DNA of 22,384 bases from a bacterium HR25 (GTDB lineage Bacteria > Chloroflexota > Dehalococcoidia > SM23-28-2 > HRbin24), in the NCBI GenBank assembly GCA_002898615.1, contig BEIB01000011.1, positions 1-22,384 on the forward strand, given 5' to 3'. Shown in pieces: positions 1 through 8,661 of the stretch. The position numbers were made by a program, and so were the translations under genes. The notes below the pieces were generated by a model. The model was given only the letters and a program-made list of their open reading frames with translations, ran no database searches and was not told the origin of the DNA. Numbering within the stretch: the first letter of the stretch is position 1; each line of letters begins with the position of its first letter.

Positions 1-399
1 GAAGAGGCGCCCCACCGAGACGTAGCTCGCCCCATCCGCCTCCGCCCGCCGGGCCTCCTCCACGTTGTTGGTGGAACAGCCCACTATGAACCCCGGCGGG
101 GCCAGGCGACGCACCACCGCCACCGGCAGGTCTTTCTGCCCCACGTGGACGCCGTCCGCTCCCACGGCCAGGGCCAGGTCCAGATGGTCGTTGACGATGA
201 AGGGGATGCCAGCTTCCCGGCAGAGGCGGGCCAGCTCCTGGGCCAGGGCTAGCTGGAGGCCCTTGGGCCGGCGCTTGTCGCGGAGCTGTATGAGGCGGGC
301 GCCCCCGGCGATGGCCGCCCGCGCTATCTCCACCTCCGGGCGGCCGCCGGCCACCTCGGGGTCGATGAGGACGTAGAGGCCGCGGAGCCTCTCCTCCAT
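1..399 (-). CDS. thiE: Thiamine-phosphate synthase ThiE (3' end outside window)
   Basis: ThiE joins HMP pyrophosphate to the thiazole phosphate to give thiamine phosphate in the cytoplasm. The first 133 residues are visible, from ATG at 399, with no stop before the window edge. They show the TIM-barrel signatures of the family: a QLRDK motif near residues 38-42, a VNDHLDLALAVGADGVHVGQ block at about 69-88, and the G-C-S-T turn near 107-110. The GQ after the HV is typical of true ThiE rather than TenI. The gene diverges from the hydrolase that starts at 437, with only 37 bp between them. It is not in the main thi operon, although it lies within 2 kb of it. Since a second ThiE/TenI homologue occurs at 2119-2763, this copy is the better candidate for the real synthase. 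Full length would be about 210 residues, so roughly a third is missing from view. Confidence 0.9.
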   Translation of the reverse strand, partial: MEERLRGLYVLIDPEVAGGRPEVEIARAAIAGGARLIQLRDKRRPKGLQLALAQELARLCREAGIPFIVNDHLDLALAVGADGVHVGQKDLPVAVVRRLAPPGFIVGCSTNNVEEARRAEADGASYVSVGRLF

Positions 400-423
400 C
401 CCGTCCTGCCTTCGTTCGGGAAG

Positions 424-430
424 TACAATA
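424..430. promoter_or_regulatory. Possible divergent -10 elements between thiE and hydrolase
   Basis: The 37-bp gap holds TACAAT (424-429, plus strand). The overlapping reverse-strand reading TATTGT (430-425) could serve thiE. The plus-strand element would start transcription almost exactly at GTG 437, giving a leaderless message. No convincing -35 box is visible in either direction, so this is tentative. Confidence 0.3.
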
Positions 431-436
431 GCAGAG

Positions 437-1594
437 GTGGTCCGGGAGATGAAAGGCCTTCTGAAGCGGTGGGCGCTGGCGCTCCTCATCCCGGGCGTCT
501 TCCTGGCGGCGCTGGCCGCCGTCTGGCTCTCGCCTCCCACGCGGCTGGCCCTGGACACCCTGCTCCTCTACCCCCAACTCCTGGCCCCTCCGCCACGGGC
601 CGTCGCCTCTCTCCTGGGGCCGGAGCCGACGGTGGAACGGGCTAGGGTGCCCCTGGCCGGCGGCGCTTCCATTGCCGCCGACGTCTACCGCCCGCCCGGA
701 GAGGGGCGACGGAGCGCCATACTGGTGGTCATCGGCGCCGCCCCCACGGCCCATGAAGACCCACGCGCCGTGCGCATGGCGCGCGCGGTGGCCCGCATGG
801 GCCACGTGGTGATGCTCCCCGTCCTCCCCCACCTGGGGCGCAAGGTGCTGACCTCCGAGGACATCGAGGCGGTGGTCGCCTCCTTCCAGCACCTCCAGGC
901 CCAACCTTATGTCGACAGGGAGCGCATCGCCGTGCTGGGGTTCTCGGTGGGGCAGGGGCTGGCCTTCGCCGCCGCCGCCGACCCCCGCATCCGGGACGAC
1001 GTGCGGGCGCTGGTCTCCTTCGGCGGCTACTACGATGTGCGAGAGGTGATCACCGCTGTCCTGACCGGCACCATCGACACCGGGGAGGGACGCCAGCCCT
1101 GGCAGCCAGACCCCTGGGCGCGTGAGGTGTTGCGCACCAGTCTCCTCCACTTCGTCCCCGAGCGAGAGGAGCGGGAGCTGATGTCGCTGGCCGTGGGATC
1201 AGGAGTGGAGGTGCCTCTGGATGGGCTGTCCCGCACGGGCTCCCTCATCTACCGCGCCCTCACCAGCCGGGAGCCGGCGGAGATCCAGGGCCTGATAGCC
1301 CAGGTGCCGCCGGAGGTGGCGGCAGTGCTGGACGCCCTCTCCCCCATGAACCACCTGGACGGCATAAAGGCGGAGGTCTTCATCGCCGCCGACCGCTACG
1401 ACCCCCTCATCCCCTACACCGAGTCCAGGCGGCTACGGGACGACCTGCGGGCGCGAGGGGTGACCGTCCATTACGCGGAGACGGGGATCTTCCGGCACGT
1501 AGACCCCGCGCTGGAAGCCAACCCCGTCTCTTTTCTGAGCGATTTCGTCCGTCTGTTTCTGAACTCTTATCTGCTGTTCCAGCGGCTGACCTAG
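437..1594 (+). CDS. Membrane-anchored or secreted alpha/beta hydrolase
   Basis: This is a 385-residue protein with an N-terminal basic stretch followed by a hydrophobic segment (about residues 12-31), which fits a signal anchor or uncleaved signal peptide. The body is an alpha/beta-hydrolase fold of the dienelactone-hydrolase/peptidase type. The nucleophile elbow is G-F-S-V-G with Ser170. A likely acid is Asp322 in A-D-R-Y-D-P-L-I-P, and a likely catalytic His is His354 in F-R-H-V-D-P. The substrate cannot be read from the sequence. The start could be GTG 437 or ATG 449. GTG fits the -10-like TACAAT just upstream, while ATG would have only a weak Shine-Dalgarno. Its TAG stop shares the CTAG at 1591-1594 with the convergent YtxH-like gene. 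Confidence 0.75.
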   Translation: MVREMKGLLKRWALALLIPGVFLAALAAVWLSPPTRLALDTLLLYPQLLAPPPRAVASLLGPEPTVERARVPLAGGASIAADVYRPPGEGRRSAILVVIGAAPTAHEDPRAVRMARAVARMGHVVMLPVLPHLGRKVLTSEDIEAVVASFQHLQAQPYVDRERIAVLGFSVGQGLAFAAAADPRIRDDVRALVSFGGYYDVREVITAVLTGTIDTGEGRQPWQPDPWAREVLRTSLLHFVPEREERELMSLAVGSGVEVPLDGLSRTGSLIYRALTSREPAEIQGLIAQVPPEVAAVLDALSPMNHLDGIKAEVFIAADRYDPLIPYTESRRLRDDLRARGVTVHYAETGIFRHVDPALEANPVSFLSDFVRLFLNSYLLFQRLT

Positions 1595-1794
1595 GCGGCC
1601 TCCATCCTCTCCCGGGCCTGCTCCGCCTGGCGGCGGAAGCGCTCGCGCATCTCCCGCACCCGCGAGACGGCCGGCCGCGCTCGCTCTCGCAGGCGGCCCC
1701 GGATCTCGGCACCGGTAGAGGGAGCGGTGAGCATCCCTACGCCAAAGCCCACCAGCGAGCCGATGAGGAACCCCATGAGGAGCCAACGCATCAC
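1591..1794 (-). CDS. YtxH-like small membrane protein
   Basis: This is a 67-residue protein with one N-terminal transmembrane segment rich in Gly, Leu and Val (about residues 4-24). A T-A-P-S-T-G-A-E-I-R-like stretch follows, then a highly charged Arg/Glu helix that may form a coiled coil. The order TM, 'G...L.AP.SG.E.R', charged helix is the signature of YtxH/general-stress small proteins, whose molecular function is poorly known. GTG 1794 and the adjacent ATG 1791 both follow a purine-rich GGGGGTGG site. It lies downstream of thiS on the same strand with a 94-bp gap, so it may be read separately. Its TAG stop overlaps that of the convergent hydrolase through CTAG 1591-1594. Confidence 0.7.
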   Translation of the reverse strand: MMRWLLMGFLIGSLVGFGVGMLTAPSTGAEIRGRLRERARPAVSRVREMRERFRRQAEQARERMEAA

Positions 1795-1888
1795 GGACCC
1801 ACCCCCTTCGTGCTGGTCTCTCGGGCTGTCAGATCGCTGGCTCTATTGTAGCATCCTGGTCAAGGGCGCCGCACCTGGATGGCCGCCG

Positions 1889-2092
1889 TCAGCCGCCGCC
1901 CACCATCCGCACGACTTCTATGACGTCGCCGTCCTCTATCCTGACCGACGGCCACTGGTGACGGGGCACCACCTCGCCGTTGCGGGCCACCGCCACGTGC
2001 CGCTGGTTCACCGGCAACGAGGCGACGAATTCGGCGACGGTGCAGGCCGCCGGCAGCTCTCTCTCCTCGCCGTTGACGATGACGCGCACCAT
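1889..2092 (-). CDS. thiS: Sulfur carrier protein ThiS
   Basis: ThiS carries sulfur as a C-terminal thiocarboxylate to ThiG for thiazole formation. The 67-residue length and beta-grasp pattern fit: V-I-V-N-G-E-E-R-E at the start, a V-A-R-N-G-E-V-V-P-R central block and D-G-D-V-I-E-V-V near the end. The chain ends in V-G-G-G, which supplies the required terminal Gly-Gly. It is the last gene of the thiC-thiG-tenI-thiS run, 26 bp after the TenI-like gene. It should therefore share control by the TPP riboswitch at about 5.6 kb. The adenylating enzyme ThiF is not in the window. Confidence 0.93.
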   Translation of the reverse strand: MVRVIVNGEERELPAACTVAEFVASLPVNQRHVAVARNGEVVPRHQWPSVRIEDGDVIEVVRMVGGG

Positions 2093-2118
2093 CTTCCCGA
2101 ATGTCCACCCCCGCCGCC

Positions 2119-2763
2119 TCAGGGGGGAGCTGCCGTCGACCCCGCCCTGGACCAGGCCTGCCGCAGGGCCCGGCCCAGGCGCCGGGCCGCCTCCTCCGCC
2201 TCCGGCTGGCCCAGCACGGCCGAAATGACGGCCACGCCGCTGGCTCCCGCCTGGACGACCTCCGCCACTCGCTCCGCCGTGATGCCGCCTATAGCCAGGA
2301 CGGGGAGCGACACCCGGGCCGCCACCTCCCGTAACAGGCCCAGCCCGGCCGGCGACGCCCCGGGGTGGGAGCGCGTGGCGTAGATGGAGCCCACCACCAG
2401 GTAGTCCGCCCCCTCCTCGGCTGCCCGCACCGCCTCCGCCAGGGAGTGGACGGAGCGGCCCACCAGTCGCCCCTCTCCCAGAAGGCGACGGGCCGCCGCC
2501 ACCGGCAACCCACGCTCGGGCAGATGGAGGCCGTCCGCCCCGGCGGCCAGGGCTACATCGGCCCGGTCGTTCACCACTAGGAGGGAGCGGCCCTCGGTAG
2601 CCTCCCGCAGCTCGAGGGCCAGGGAGAGCAGCTCACCGGCGGGCATGTCTCTCTCCCGGAGCTGGACGATGTCGACGCCGCCGGCCACCGCTCGGGCCAC
2701 CCGGGCTGTCAGGGAGCCGCCCGGGCAGAGGGAGCGATCCGTGACCAGCATCAGGCAGGGCAC
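2119..2763 (-). CDS. tenI: TenI-like thiazole tautomerase / ThiE paralogue
   Basis: This is a 214-residue ThiE-fold protein. It keeps Q-L-R-E-R (34-38), V-V-N-D-R-A-D-V-A-L-A-A-G-A-D-G-L-H (63-80) and a glycine-rich phosphate loop (A-I-G-G-I-T). It has L-P instead of the ThiE G-Q after the HL, and G-R-S-V-H-S (102-107), which matches TenI from Bacillus better than the ThiE motif. The ThiE lysine-containing T-x-T-K loop is replaced by A-T-R-S-H-P. It most likely isomerises the ThiG product to the aromatic carboxylated thiazole phosphate, fitting its place between thiG and thiS. TenI's catalytic His in the G-H-V-F motif is Ser here (G-S-I-Y), so the activity should be tested. The start is GTG 2763; ATG 2751 is an alternative and neither has a close Shine-Dalgarno. 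Confidence 0.8.
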   Translation of the reverse strand: MPCLMLVTDRSLCPGGSLTARVARAVAGGVDIVQLRERDMPAGELLSLALELREATEGRSLLVVNDRADVALAAGADGLHLPERGLPVAAARRLLGEGRLVGRSVHSLAEAVRAAEEGADYLVVGSIYATRSHPGASPAGLGLLREVAARVSLPVLAIGGITAERVAEVVQAGASGVAVISAVLGQPEAEEAARRLGRALRQAWSRAGSTAAPP

Positions 2764-2804
2764 AGGGAGCCTGGGACGGTCTATCTTCCCCTACCTCCCT
2801 AGCG

Positions 2805-3590
2805 TCAGGAGCTGACGGGCCGGGGCACGCCCTCCACGGGGCTGGAGGCCTCCGCCAGCGCCTTCTTGGGGATGCGGCCCGCCAGGTAGGCCTTGCGGCC
2901 GGCCTCCACCCCCAGTCGGAAGGCCTGCGCCATGAGGGCCGGGTCCCTGGCCTGAGCGATGGCCGTGTTGACCAGCACGGCATCGGCGCCGATCTCCAGG
3001 GCCAGGGAGGCGTCGGAGGGGGCGCCCAGGCCGGCGTCCACCACCACCGGCACCCTGGCGTTCTCGACGATGATCTGGACCTCCTCCAGGGTGAAGATCC
3101 CCCGCCCTGAGCCGATGGGGGAGCCCAGGGGCATGACGGTGGCGCAGCCCACCTCCTCTAGCTGGCGGGCCAGGATGGGGTCGGCGTGCATGTAGGGGAG
3201 GACGACGAAGCCCTCCTTGACTAGCTGCTCCGCTGCCCGCAGGGTGCCTATCGGGTCGGGCAGCAGGTAGCGGGGGTCCGGCACCACCTCCAGCTTGATC
3301 CAGTTGGAGCCGGTGAGCTCGCGGGCTAGACGGGCGGTGAAGATGGCCTCCTCCGCCGTCCGGCAGCCAGCCGTGTTGGGCAGGATCTGATAGCGGCCCC
3401 AGTCTATGTAGTCCATCAGGTTGGGCTCGTCGGGGCGGTCCAGGGGGAGGCGGCGGATGGCCACCGTCACCATCTCCGCCCCGGAAGCCTCGATGGCCGC
3501 CACCATCTCCTCCATGCTGCGGAAGCGTCCCGTCCCCACGATGAGCCGTGAGCGGAACTTCTTGCCCGCTATCTCCAGAAAGTCGTCCAT
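2805..3590 (-). CDS. thiG: Thiazole synthase ThiG
   Basis: ThiG condenses 1-deoxyxylulose 5-phosphate, dehydroglycine and ThiS thiocarboxylate into the thiazole ring. The open frame extends upstream to 3779, but the family start is ATG 3590 (261 residues). It is preceded by GAGGTGA at a good distance, and residues upstream of it are overlap with thiC in another frame. Visible signatures are L-I-V-G-T-G-R-F (16-23), N-W-I-K-L-E-V with the Schiff-base lysine Lys99, [11 protein letters not shown], and the phosphate-binding [13 protein letters not shown]. It lies 32 bp downstream of thiC and 41 bp upstream of the TenI-like gene, inside the TPP-controlled operon. Confidence 0.95.
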   Translation of the reverse strand: MDDFLEIAGKKFRSRLIVGTGRFRSMEEMVAAIEASGAEMVTVAIRRLPLDRPDEPNLMDYIDWGRYQILPNTAGCRTAEEAIFTARLARELTGSNWIKLEVVPDPRYLLPDPIGTLRAAEQLVKEGFVVLPYMHADPILARQLEEVGCATVMPLGSPIGSGRGIFTLEEVQIIVENARVPVVVDAGLGAPSDASLALEIGADAVLVNTAIAQARDPALMAQAFRLGVEAGRKAYLAGRIPKKALAEASSPVEGVPRPVSS

Positions 3591-3622
3591 AGCCTTCACC
3601 TCACGCTGTCTCGGGGGCCTCC

Positions 3623-5404
<1,782 letters not shown>

Positions 5405-5511
5405 TCACCTCCTCATAACCCGGTCCCGGCCGGAAGAGGCGCCAGGGAGGGTCCTGAGGAGGCCTCGGGCGTGGCCGGGACGGGCCAGGGAAGCCCGATC
5501 CCTGTGTCGCC

Positions 5512-5652
5512 CCGGCTGGCCTGCCGTGCCCTTCCCTCCGCTGGCATTACCCAGATCAGGTGCCGACGGTCGCCCCGCTGCGATCGGGGCCTCTCAGCCC
5601 GGCCGGCCTGGCGCTGGCCCTTCGGCCCTGCCCAGGCACCCGAGCTCCCGTT
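5512..5652 (-). promoter_or_regulatory. TPP (THI-box) riboswitch upstream of thiC
   Basis: On the minus strand the leader carries the two hallmark conserved strands of the THI element. CTGAGA lies at 5597-5592. An exact ACCTGATCTGGGTAATGCC block begins near 5561 and is followed by AGCGGAGGGAAG. The 5' GGGTGCC strand lies at about 5641-5635. A GC-rich variable stem (CCCCGATCGCAGCGGGG) sits between CTGAGA and the conserved 3' strand. The boundaries are approximate. Downstream of the aptamer there are GC-rich hairpins but no T-tract, so a classical intrinsic terminator is not evident. Control may act on translation or through Rho. Confidence 0.95.
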
Positions 5653-5693
5653 CGGGCCTGTCTTCCGGCAGGCGCTATTGGTTCTGCGCCTTC

Positions 5694-5722
5694 ACTCTAT
5701 TCCCCGGCGGACCGCCTGTCAA
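5694..5722 (-). promoter_or_regulatory. Sigma-70 promoter of the thiC operon
   Basis: Read on the minus strand, a perfect TTGACA (5722-5717) is followed after 17 bp by TAGAGT (5699-5694, four of six matches to TATAAT). The start point would fall about 35 nt before the first conserved riboswitch strand, as expected for a TPP leader. Confidence 0.75.
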
Positions 5723-5754
5723 CTGCGCGCGGCGGGGCCGCCGCCGGCGACCGT

Positions 5755-6189
5755 TCAGCGAGACCACCGGTGCACCGTTTCGCTGGGCGAGGGGCGCAGC
5801 TCGTGGCCCTGGTGCCCCACGAACTGGCCGCGGGCCCAACGCACCCGCCACAGGCGGAACAGCCGAGGCTCCCCGGCGGGCCCCGAGCTCACCTGAGGTA
5901 GGACCACGGTGAGGACGCCATTACCGTAGGTGACGTTGGCCCGCCCGGGGTCGATGCTGGACGGAAGAGGGACCACCCGCTGGTGGTTGCCTATGTGCCA
6001 CTCCCGGGAGACGTAGTCCTTGCGCTCCTGTCCCGGCCCCCGCACGCGTGTGCGTATGGTGACGGCCATGGGAGCGACCTCTACCTCCACGTCCTCCGGC
6101 TCCACCCCTGGCAGGGGAGCGACGACCATGAAACGGCAGTCGCTCCGGTAGACGTTGACGGGAAGGTAGGGCTCCTGGGGGACTGCCAT
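5755..6189 (-). CDS. Small heat shock protein, Hsp20/alpha-crystallin family
   Basis: This is an ATP-independent holdase that binds unfolding proteins in the cytoplasm. The 144-residue protein begins the alpha-crystallin domain around residue 12. It has the family's A-P-L-P-G-V-E-P-E-D-V-E-V block (22-34) and the closing N-G-V-L-T-V-V-L-P strand (near 90-98). The C-terminal tail is long, Arg/Trp/His-rich and lacks the usual I-x-I oligomerisation motif, which is unusual. ATG 6189 follows a GGAGGAGAGG ribosome site. It is placed between thiD and the thiC operon on the same strand but has its own likely promoter at 6234-6264. It therefore may not be thiamine-regulated. Confidence 0.85.
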   Translation of the reverse strand: MAVPQEPYLPVNVYRSDCRFMVVAPLPGVEPEDVEVEVAPMAVTIRTRVRGPGQERKDYVSREWHIGNHQRVVPLPSSIDPGRANVTYGNGVLTVVLPQVSSGPAGEPRLFRLWRVRWARGQFVGHQGHELRPSPSETVHRWSR

Positions 6190-6233
6190 GACCTCTCCTC
6201 CTCCTCTACCACTACCACCGCGACGATAGGGCC

Positions 6234-6264
6234 ATTGTACAGGGAGACGTTACCGGGGTGTCAA
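6234..6264 (-). promoter_or_regulatory. Probable promoter of hsp20
   Basis: On the minus strand TTGACA (6264-6259) is followed after a slightly long 19-bp spacer by TACAAT (6239-6234). It lies between the thiD stop and the hsp20 start. No CIRCE inverted repeat is visible. Confidence 0.55.
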
Positions 6265-6281
6265 CCGCGCCCGGGCCTCCC

Positions 6282-7082
6282 TCAGGGACACCACCAGCGC
6301 CAGAAGTGATGGACGGGGCCGTGCCCCTGTCCCACGGGATAGGCGTGGCGCAGCGCCTCCGTCAGGTACTCCTTGGCCCGGCGCACCGCCTCCGGCACGT
6401 CCGCCCCCCTGGCCAGCCAGGCAGCTATGGCGGAGGCGAAGGTGCAGCCGGTGCCGTGGGTGTTCCTGGTGTCGATGCGGGGGACCGTGAAGATGTGGAA
6501 GCGCTGGCCATCGTACAGGAGGTCCGCTGCCTCCGCTCCCTCCCGGTGGCCCCCTTTGATGACCACCGCCCGCGCCCCCAGCGCCACCAGCTCACGGGCG
6601 GCCGCCCGCATATCGTCCTCGTCTTGGATGGGGCGTCCCAGCAGCGTCGCCGCCTCCGGCAGATTGGGGGTGACCACGGTGGCCAGGGGGAGGAGGAGCC
6701 GTTGCAGGGCCTCCACCGCCTCCGCCCGCAGGAGGGGATCGCCGCTCTTGGCCACCATCACCGGGTCCACCACCAGGTTGGGCAGGCGGTGCTCCCGGAC
6801 CTTGGCCGCCACCACCTCGATGATGGCAGCGTTGGCCAGCATCCCCGTCTTCACTGCATCGGCGCCTATGTCCTGGACGATGGCGTCTATCTGAGCGGCC
6901 ACCACATCCGGCGGCAGCTCCTGGACGGCCGTGACCGCCCGTGTATTCTGGGCGGTGACGGCGGTTATGGCCGATGTGCCGTACACCCCCAGGGCAGCGA
7001 AGGTCTTCAGGTCTGCCTGGATGCCGGCGCCACCGCCCGAGTCCGAGCCGGCGATGGTCATGACACAGGGGACGCGGGCCAT
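6282..7082 (-). CDS. thiD: Hydroxymethylpyrimidine/phosphomethylpyrimidine kinase ThiD
   Basis: ThiD phosphorylates HMP and HMP-phosphate to the pyrophosphate used by ThiE. The 266-residue ribokinase-fold protein has the substrate motif [14 protein letters not shown] at 11-24. It also has K-T-G-M-L (78-82), D-P-V-M-V (106-110) and the anion-hole/catalytic N-T-H-G-T-G-C (207-213, Cys213). It ends with a G-H-G-P-V-H-H-F segment typical of ThiD. ATG 7082 is adopted; the next gene downstream, hsp20, is 92 bp away. A promoter-like pair at 7120-7092 would make the transcript start only two or three bases before the ATG. The HMP product fits the neighbouring thiC. Confidence 0.95.
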   Translation of the reverse strand: MARVPCVMTIAGSDSGGGAGIQADLKTFAALGVYGTSAITAVTAQNTRAVTAVQELPPDVVAAQIDAIVQDIGADAVKTGMLANAAIIEVVAAKVREHRLPNLVVDPVMVAKSGDPLLRAEAVEALQRLLLPLATVVTPNLPEAATLLGRPIQDEDDMRAAARELVALGARAVVIKGGHREGAEAADLLYDGQRFHIFTVPRIDTRNTHGTGCTFASAIAAWLARGADVPEAVRRAKEYLTEALRHAYPVGQGHGPVHHFWRWWCP

Positions 7083-7091
7083 TCCGCCCCC

Positions 7092-7120
7092 AACGTAGCG
7101 GCGGCGACAGCCCCCGTCAA
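7092..7120 (-). promoter_or_regulatory. Candidate promoter of thiD (near-leaderless)
   Basis: Minus-strand TTGACG (7120-7115), 17 bp, then TACGTT (7097-7092). The -35 is good and the -10 is weak. Nine bases separate the -10 from ATG 7082, so little or no 5' leader is expected. Confidence 0.4.
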
Positions 7121-7138
7121 GGCGCCCGCCCCTTGCGG

Positions 7139-7168
7139 CTGACGCGTCGGCGGGCGGGCTAATATAAT
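7139..7168 (+). promoter_or_regulatory. Promoter of the yjbQ-sirtuin pair
   Basis: A perfect TATAAT at 7163-7168 has CTGACG at 7139-7144, 18 bp upstream (four of six matches to TTGACA). A Shine-Dalgarno GGAGGGA lies just before ATG 7193. Confidence 0.65.
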
Positions 7169-7192
7169 GAGGACAACCGAGGAGGGACGAGA

Positions 7193-7594
7193 ATGCACCG
7201 GCACATAAAGGTGCGGACGAGGGCGCGGGAATCGCTGGAGGACGTCACCCCGCAGGTGCGAGAGCTGGTGCGCGGCAGTGGCCTGACCGAGGGTCTGTGC
7301 CACCTCTTCGTCCCCCACACCACCGCTGGCATCCTCATCAACGAGAACGCCGACCCGGACGTGGCCCGCGATATCCTGGAGCGCCTCTCCGTCCTGGTGC
7401 CCCGGGAGGCCGGCTACCGCCACTTCGAGGGGAACGCCGATGCCCACATCAAGTCCACCCTGGTAGGACAGACGCTTACGGTGCCGGTGGTGGGGGGCGA
7501 CCTGGCCCTGGGGCGCTGGCAGGCCATCTTTCTGGCCGAGTTCGACGGCCCCCGGGAGCGGACGGTCCTGGTGACCCTGAGCGGCGGAGGATAA
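7193..7594 (+). CDS. YjbQ/UPF0047 family protein (secondary thiamine-phosphate synthase)
   Basis: The 133-residue protein matches the YjbQ/UPF0047 family in length and signature. It has [15 protein letters not shown] (about 39-53), then [18 protein letters not shown] (near 76-94), and [14 protein letters not shown] near the end. The conserved His residues form the putative metal/substrate site. Members can show weak ThiE-type activity, hence the name secondary thiamine-phosphate synthase. Their main cellular role is unsettled. Here it diverges from thiD, which makes a thiamine link more plausible than usual. It has a strong promoter and a GGAGGGA ribosome site. The sirtuin gene begins 7 bp downstream, so they are probably cotranscribed. 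Confidence 0.87.
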   Translation: MHRHIKVRTRARESLEDVTPQVRELVRGSGLTEGLCHLFVPHTTAGILINENADPDVARDILERLSVLVPREAGYRHFEGNADAHIKSTLVGQTLTVPVVGGDLALGRWQAIFLAEFDGPRERTVLVTLSGGG

Positions 7595-7601
7595 GGCAGA
7601 C

Positions 7602-8396
7602 ATGGTCATGGAAGAGCTGCAGCGGCAGGTGGATGAGGCTGCCCGCGTCCTGCTGACCTCCCGCTACGTGGTGGCACTGGTGGGAGCGGGCCTCTCCGTG
7701 GAGTCCGGCATACCGCCCTTCCGGGGCCCCGGCGGTCTGTGGACGAAATACGGCGAGCCAGACATGCTGGGCTACCAGCGCTTCCTCCGCGACCCCAAGG
7801 CCTGGTGGGAGGAACAGCTCTCCGGCTCGGTGGCCTACCAGGAGCTGCTGGAGGCCATAGAGCGGGCGCGGCCCAACGCGGGCCACTACGCCCTAAAGGA
7901 GCTGGAGGAGATGGGCTACCTGAAGCACATCATCACCCAGAACGTGGACAACCTGCACCAAGAGGCGGGGAGCCGCAACATCACGGAGATCCACGGCAAC
8001 CGCACCAAGGTGCGCTGCGTGGGCTGCCAGCAGCGCTGGCCCCTGGCCGAGTTCCCCCTGGAGGAGCTGCCGCCCCGCTGCCCCCACTGCGGTGGCCTCG
8101 TCAAATCGGACACGGTGATGTTCGGCGAGCCCATCCCGCCCGACGCCCTGGAGGAGTGCGTCCGGCAATCGGCCCTGGCGGACTGCATGCTGCTGGTGGG
8201 CACCTCGGCCGTGGTCTATCCGGCGGCCGGCTTCCCGGTGGACGTGAAGATGAAAGGGGGCCGTCTAGTGGAGGTTAACCCCATGGAGACGGCCATCACC
8301 CACCTGTGCGACGTGGTGGTGCGGGCGCCGGCGGGCACCGCCCTCCCCCTCATCGTGGAGAGGGTGAAGGAGCTGGCGGCCTCTCGCCAGAACTGA
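7602..8396 (+). CDS. NAD-dependent protein deacylase, Sir2 family
   Basis: This sirtuin removes acyl groups from lysines using NAD. The 264-residue protein has the NAD-binding G-A-G-L-S (28-32), G-I-P-P-F-R-G (36-42), and T-Q-N-V-D-N-L-H (112-119). The catalytic His131 sits in E-I-H-G. A structural zinc site is formed by Cys139/Cys142 and Cys160/Cys163, and G-T-S-A-V-V-Y-P-A follows later. All key residues are intact. ATG 7602 lies 12 nt after GGAGG; ATG 7608 is a close alternative. It follows the yjbQ-like gene by 7 bp. CobB-type sirtuins often control acetyl-CoA synthetase, but no such partner is in view. Confidence 0.93.
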   Translation: MVMEELQRQVDEAARVLLTSRYVVALVGAGLSVESGIPPFRGPGGLWTKYGEPDMLGYQRFLRDPKAWWEEQLSGSVAYQELLEAIERARPNAGHYALKELEEMGYLKHIITQNVDNLHQEAGSRNITEIHGNRTKVRCVGCQQRWPLAEFPLEELPPRCPHCGGLVKSDTVMFGEPIPPDALEECVRQSALADCMLLVGTSAVVYPAAGFPVDVKMKGGRLVEVNPMETAITHLCDVVVRAPAGTALPLIVERVKELAASRQN

Positions 8397-8661
8397 CGGC
8401 GGCACAGGGGGACCGCCACGGCGCGGGGTCGCGGCCGGCGCCCGGGAACGGCGCGGGGGATGGCGAGGCGAGGCAGCCGGCGTGAGAGCAATCAGATTAG
8501 AGGACGGCGGGCGGCGGCCAGGCGCTCACAGCCCGGGCCGCCGTGCCCTGCGGCCGCAGGCAGCGGCGGCCGGCCACCGGAGCACAAGAAGAGGGGACGA
8601 CCTGCGCCTGCAGGTAGCAGGAGGCGACCAGGCGACGGGAGCTAAATAAGGAGGTGGAGCC
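8397..8661 (+). other. 265-bp intergenic stretch with GC-rich inverted repeats
   Basis: No gene was found here. The stretch contains a perfect 14-bp palindrome, CCTGCGGCCGCAGG, at 8547-8560. A 6-bp-arm hairpin, ACCTGC-4-GCAGGT, lies at 8600-8615. The Shine-Dalgarno AAGGAGGTGG lies just before ATG 8662. A convincing sigma-70 promoter is not apparent. The palindromes may belong to a terminator for the sirtuin operon or to a regulated leader of the CoA-transferase. Confidence 0.4.

Noticed and set aside
1845..1863. TTGACC and TACAAT upstream of the YtxH-like gene as a promoter pair
   Set aside because: The spacer is only 7 bp, too short for a sigma-70 promoter; only the lone TACAAT could be meaningful.
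6190..6281. CIRCE/HrcA operator before hsp20
   Set aside because: No TTAGCACTC/GAGTGCTAA-type inverted repeat is present between thiD and hsp20.
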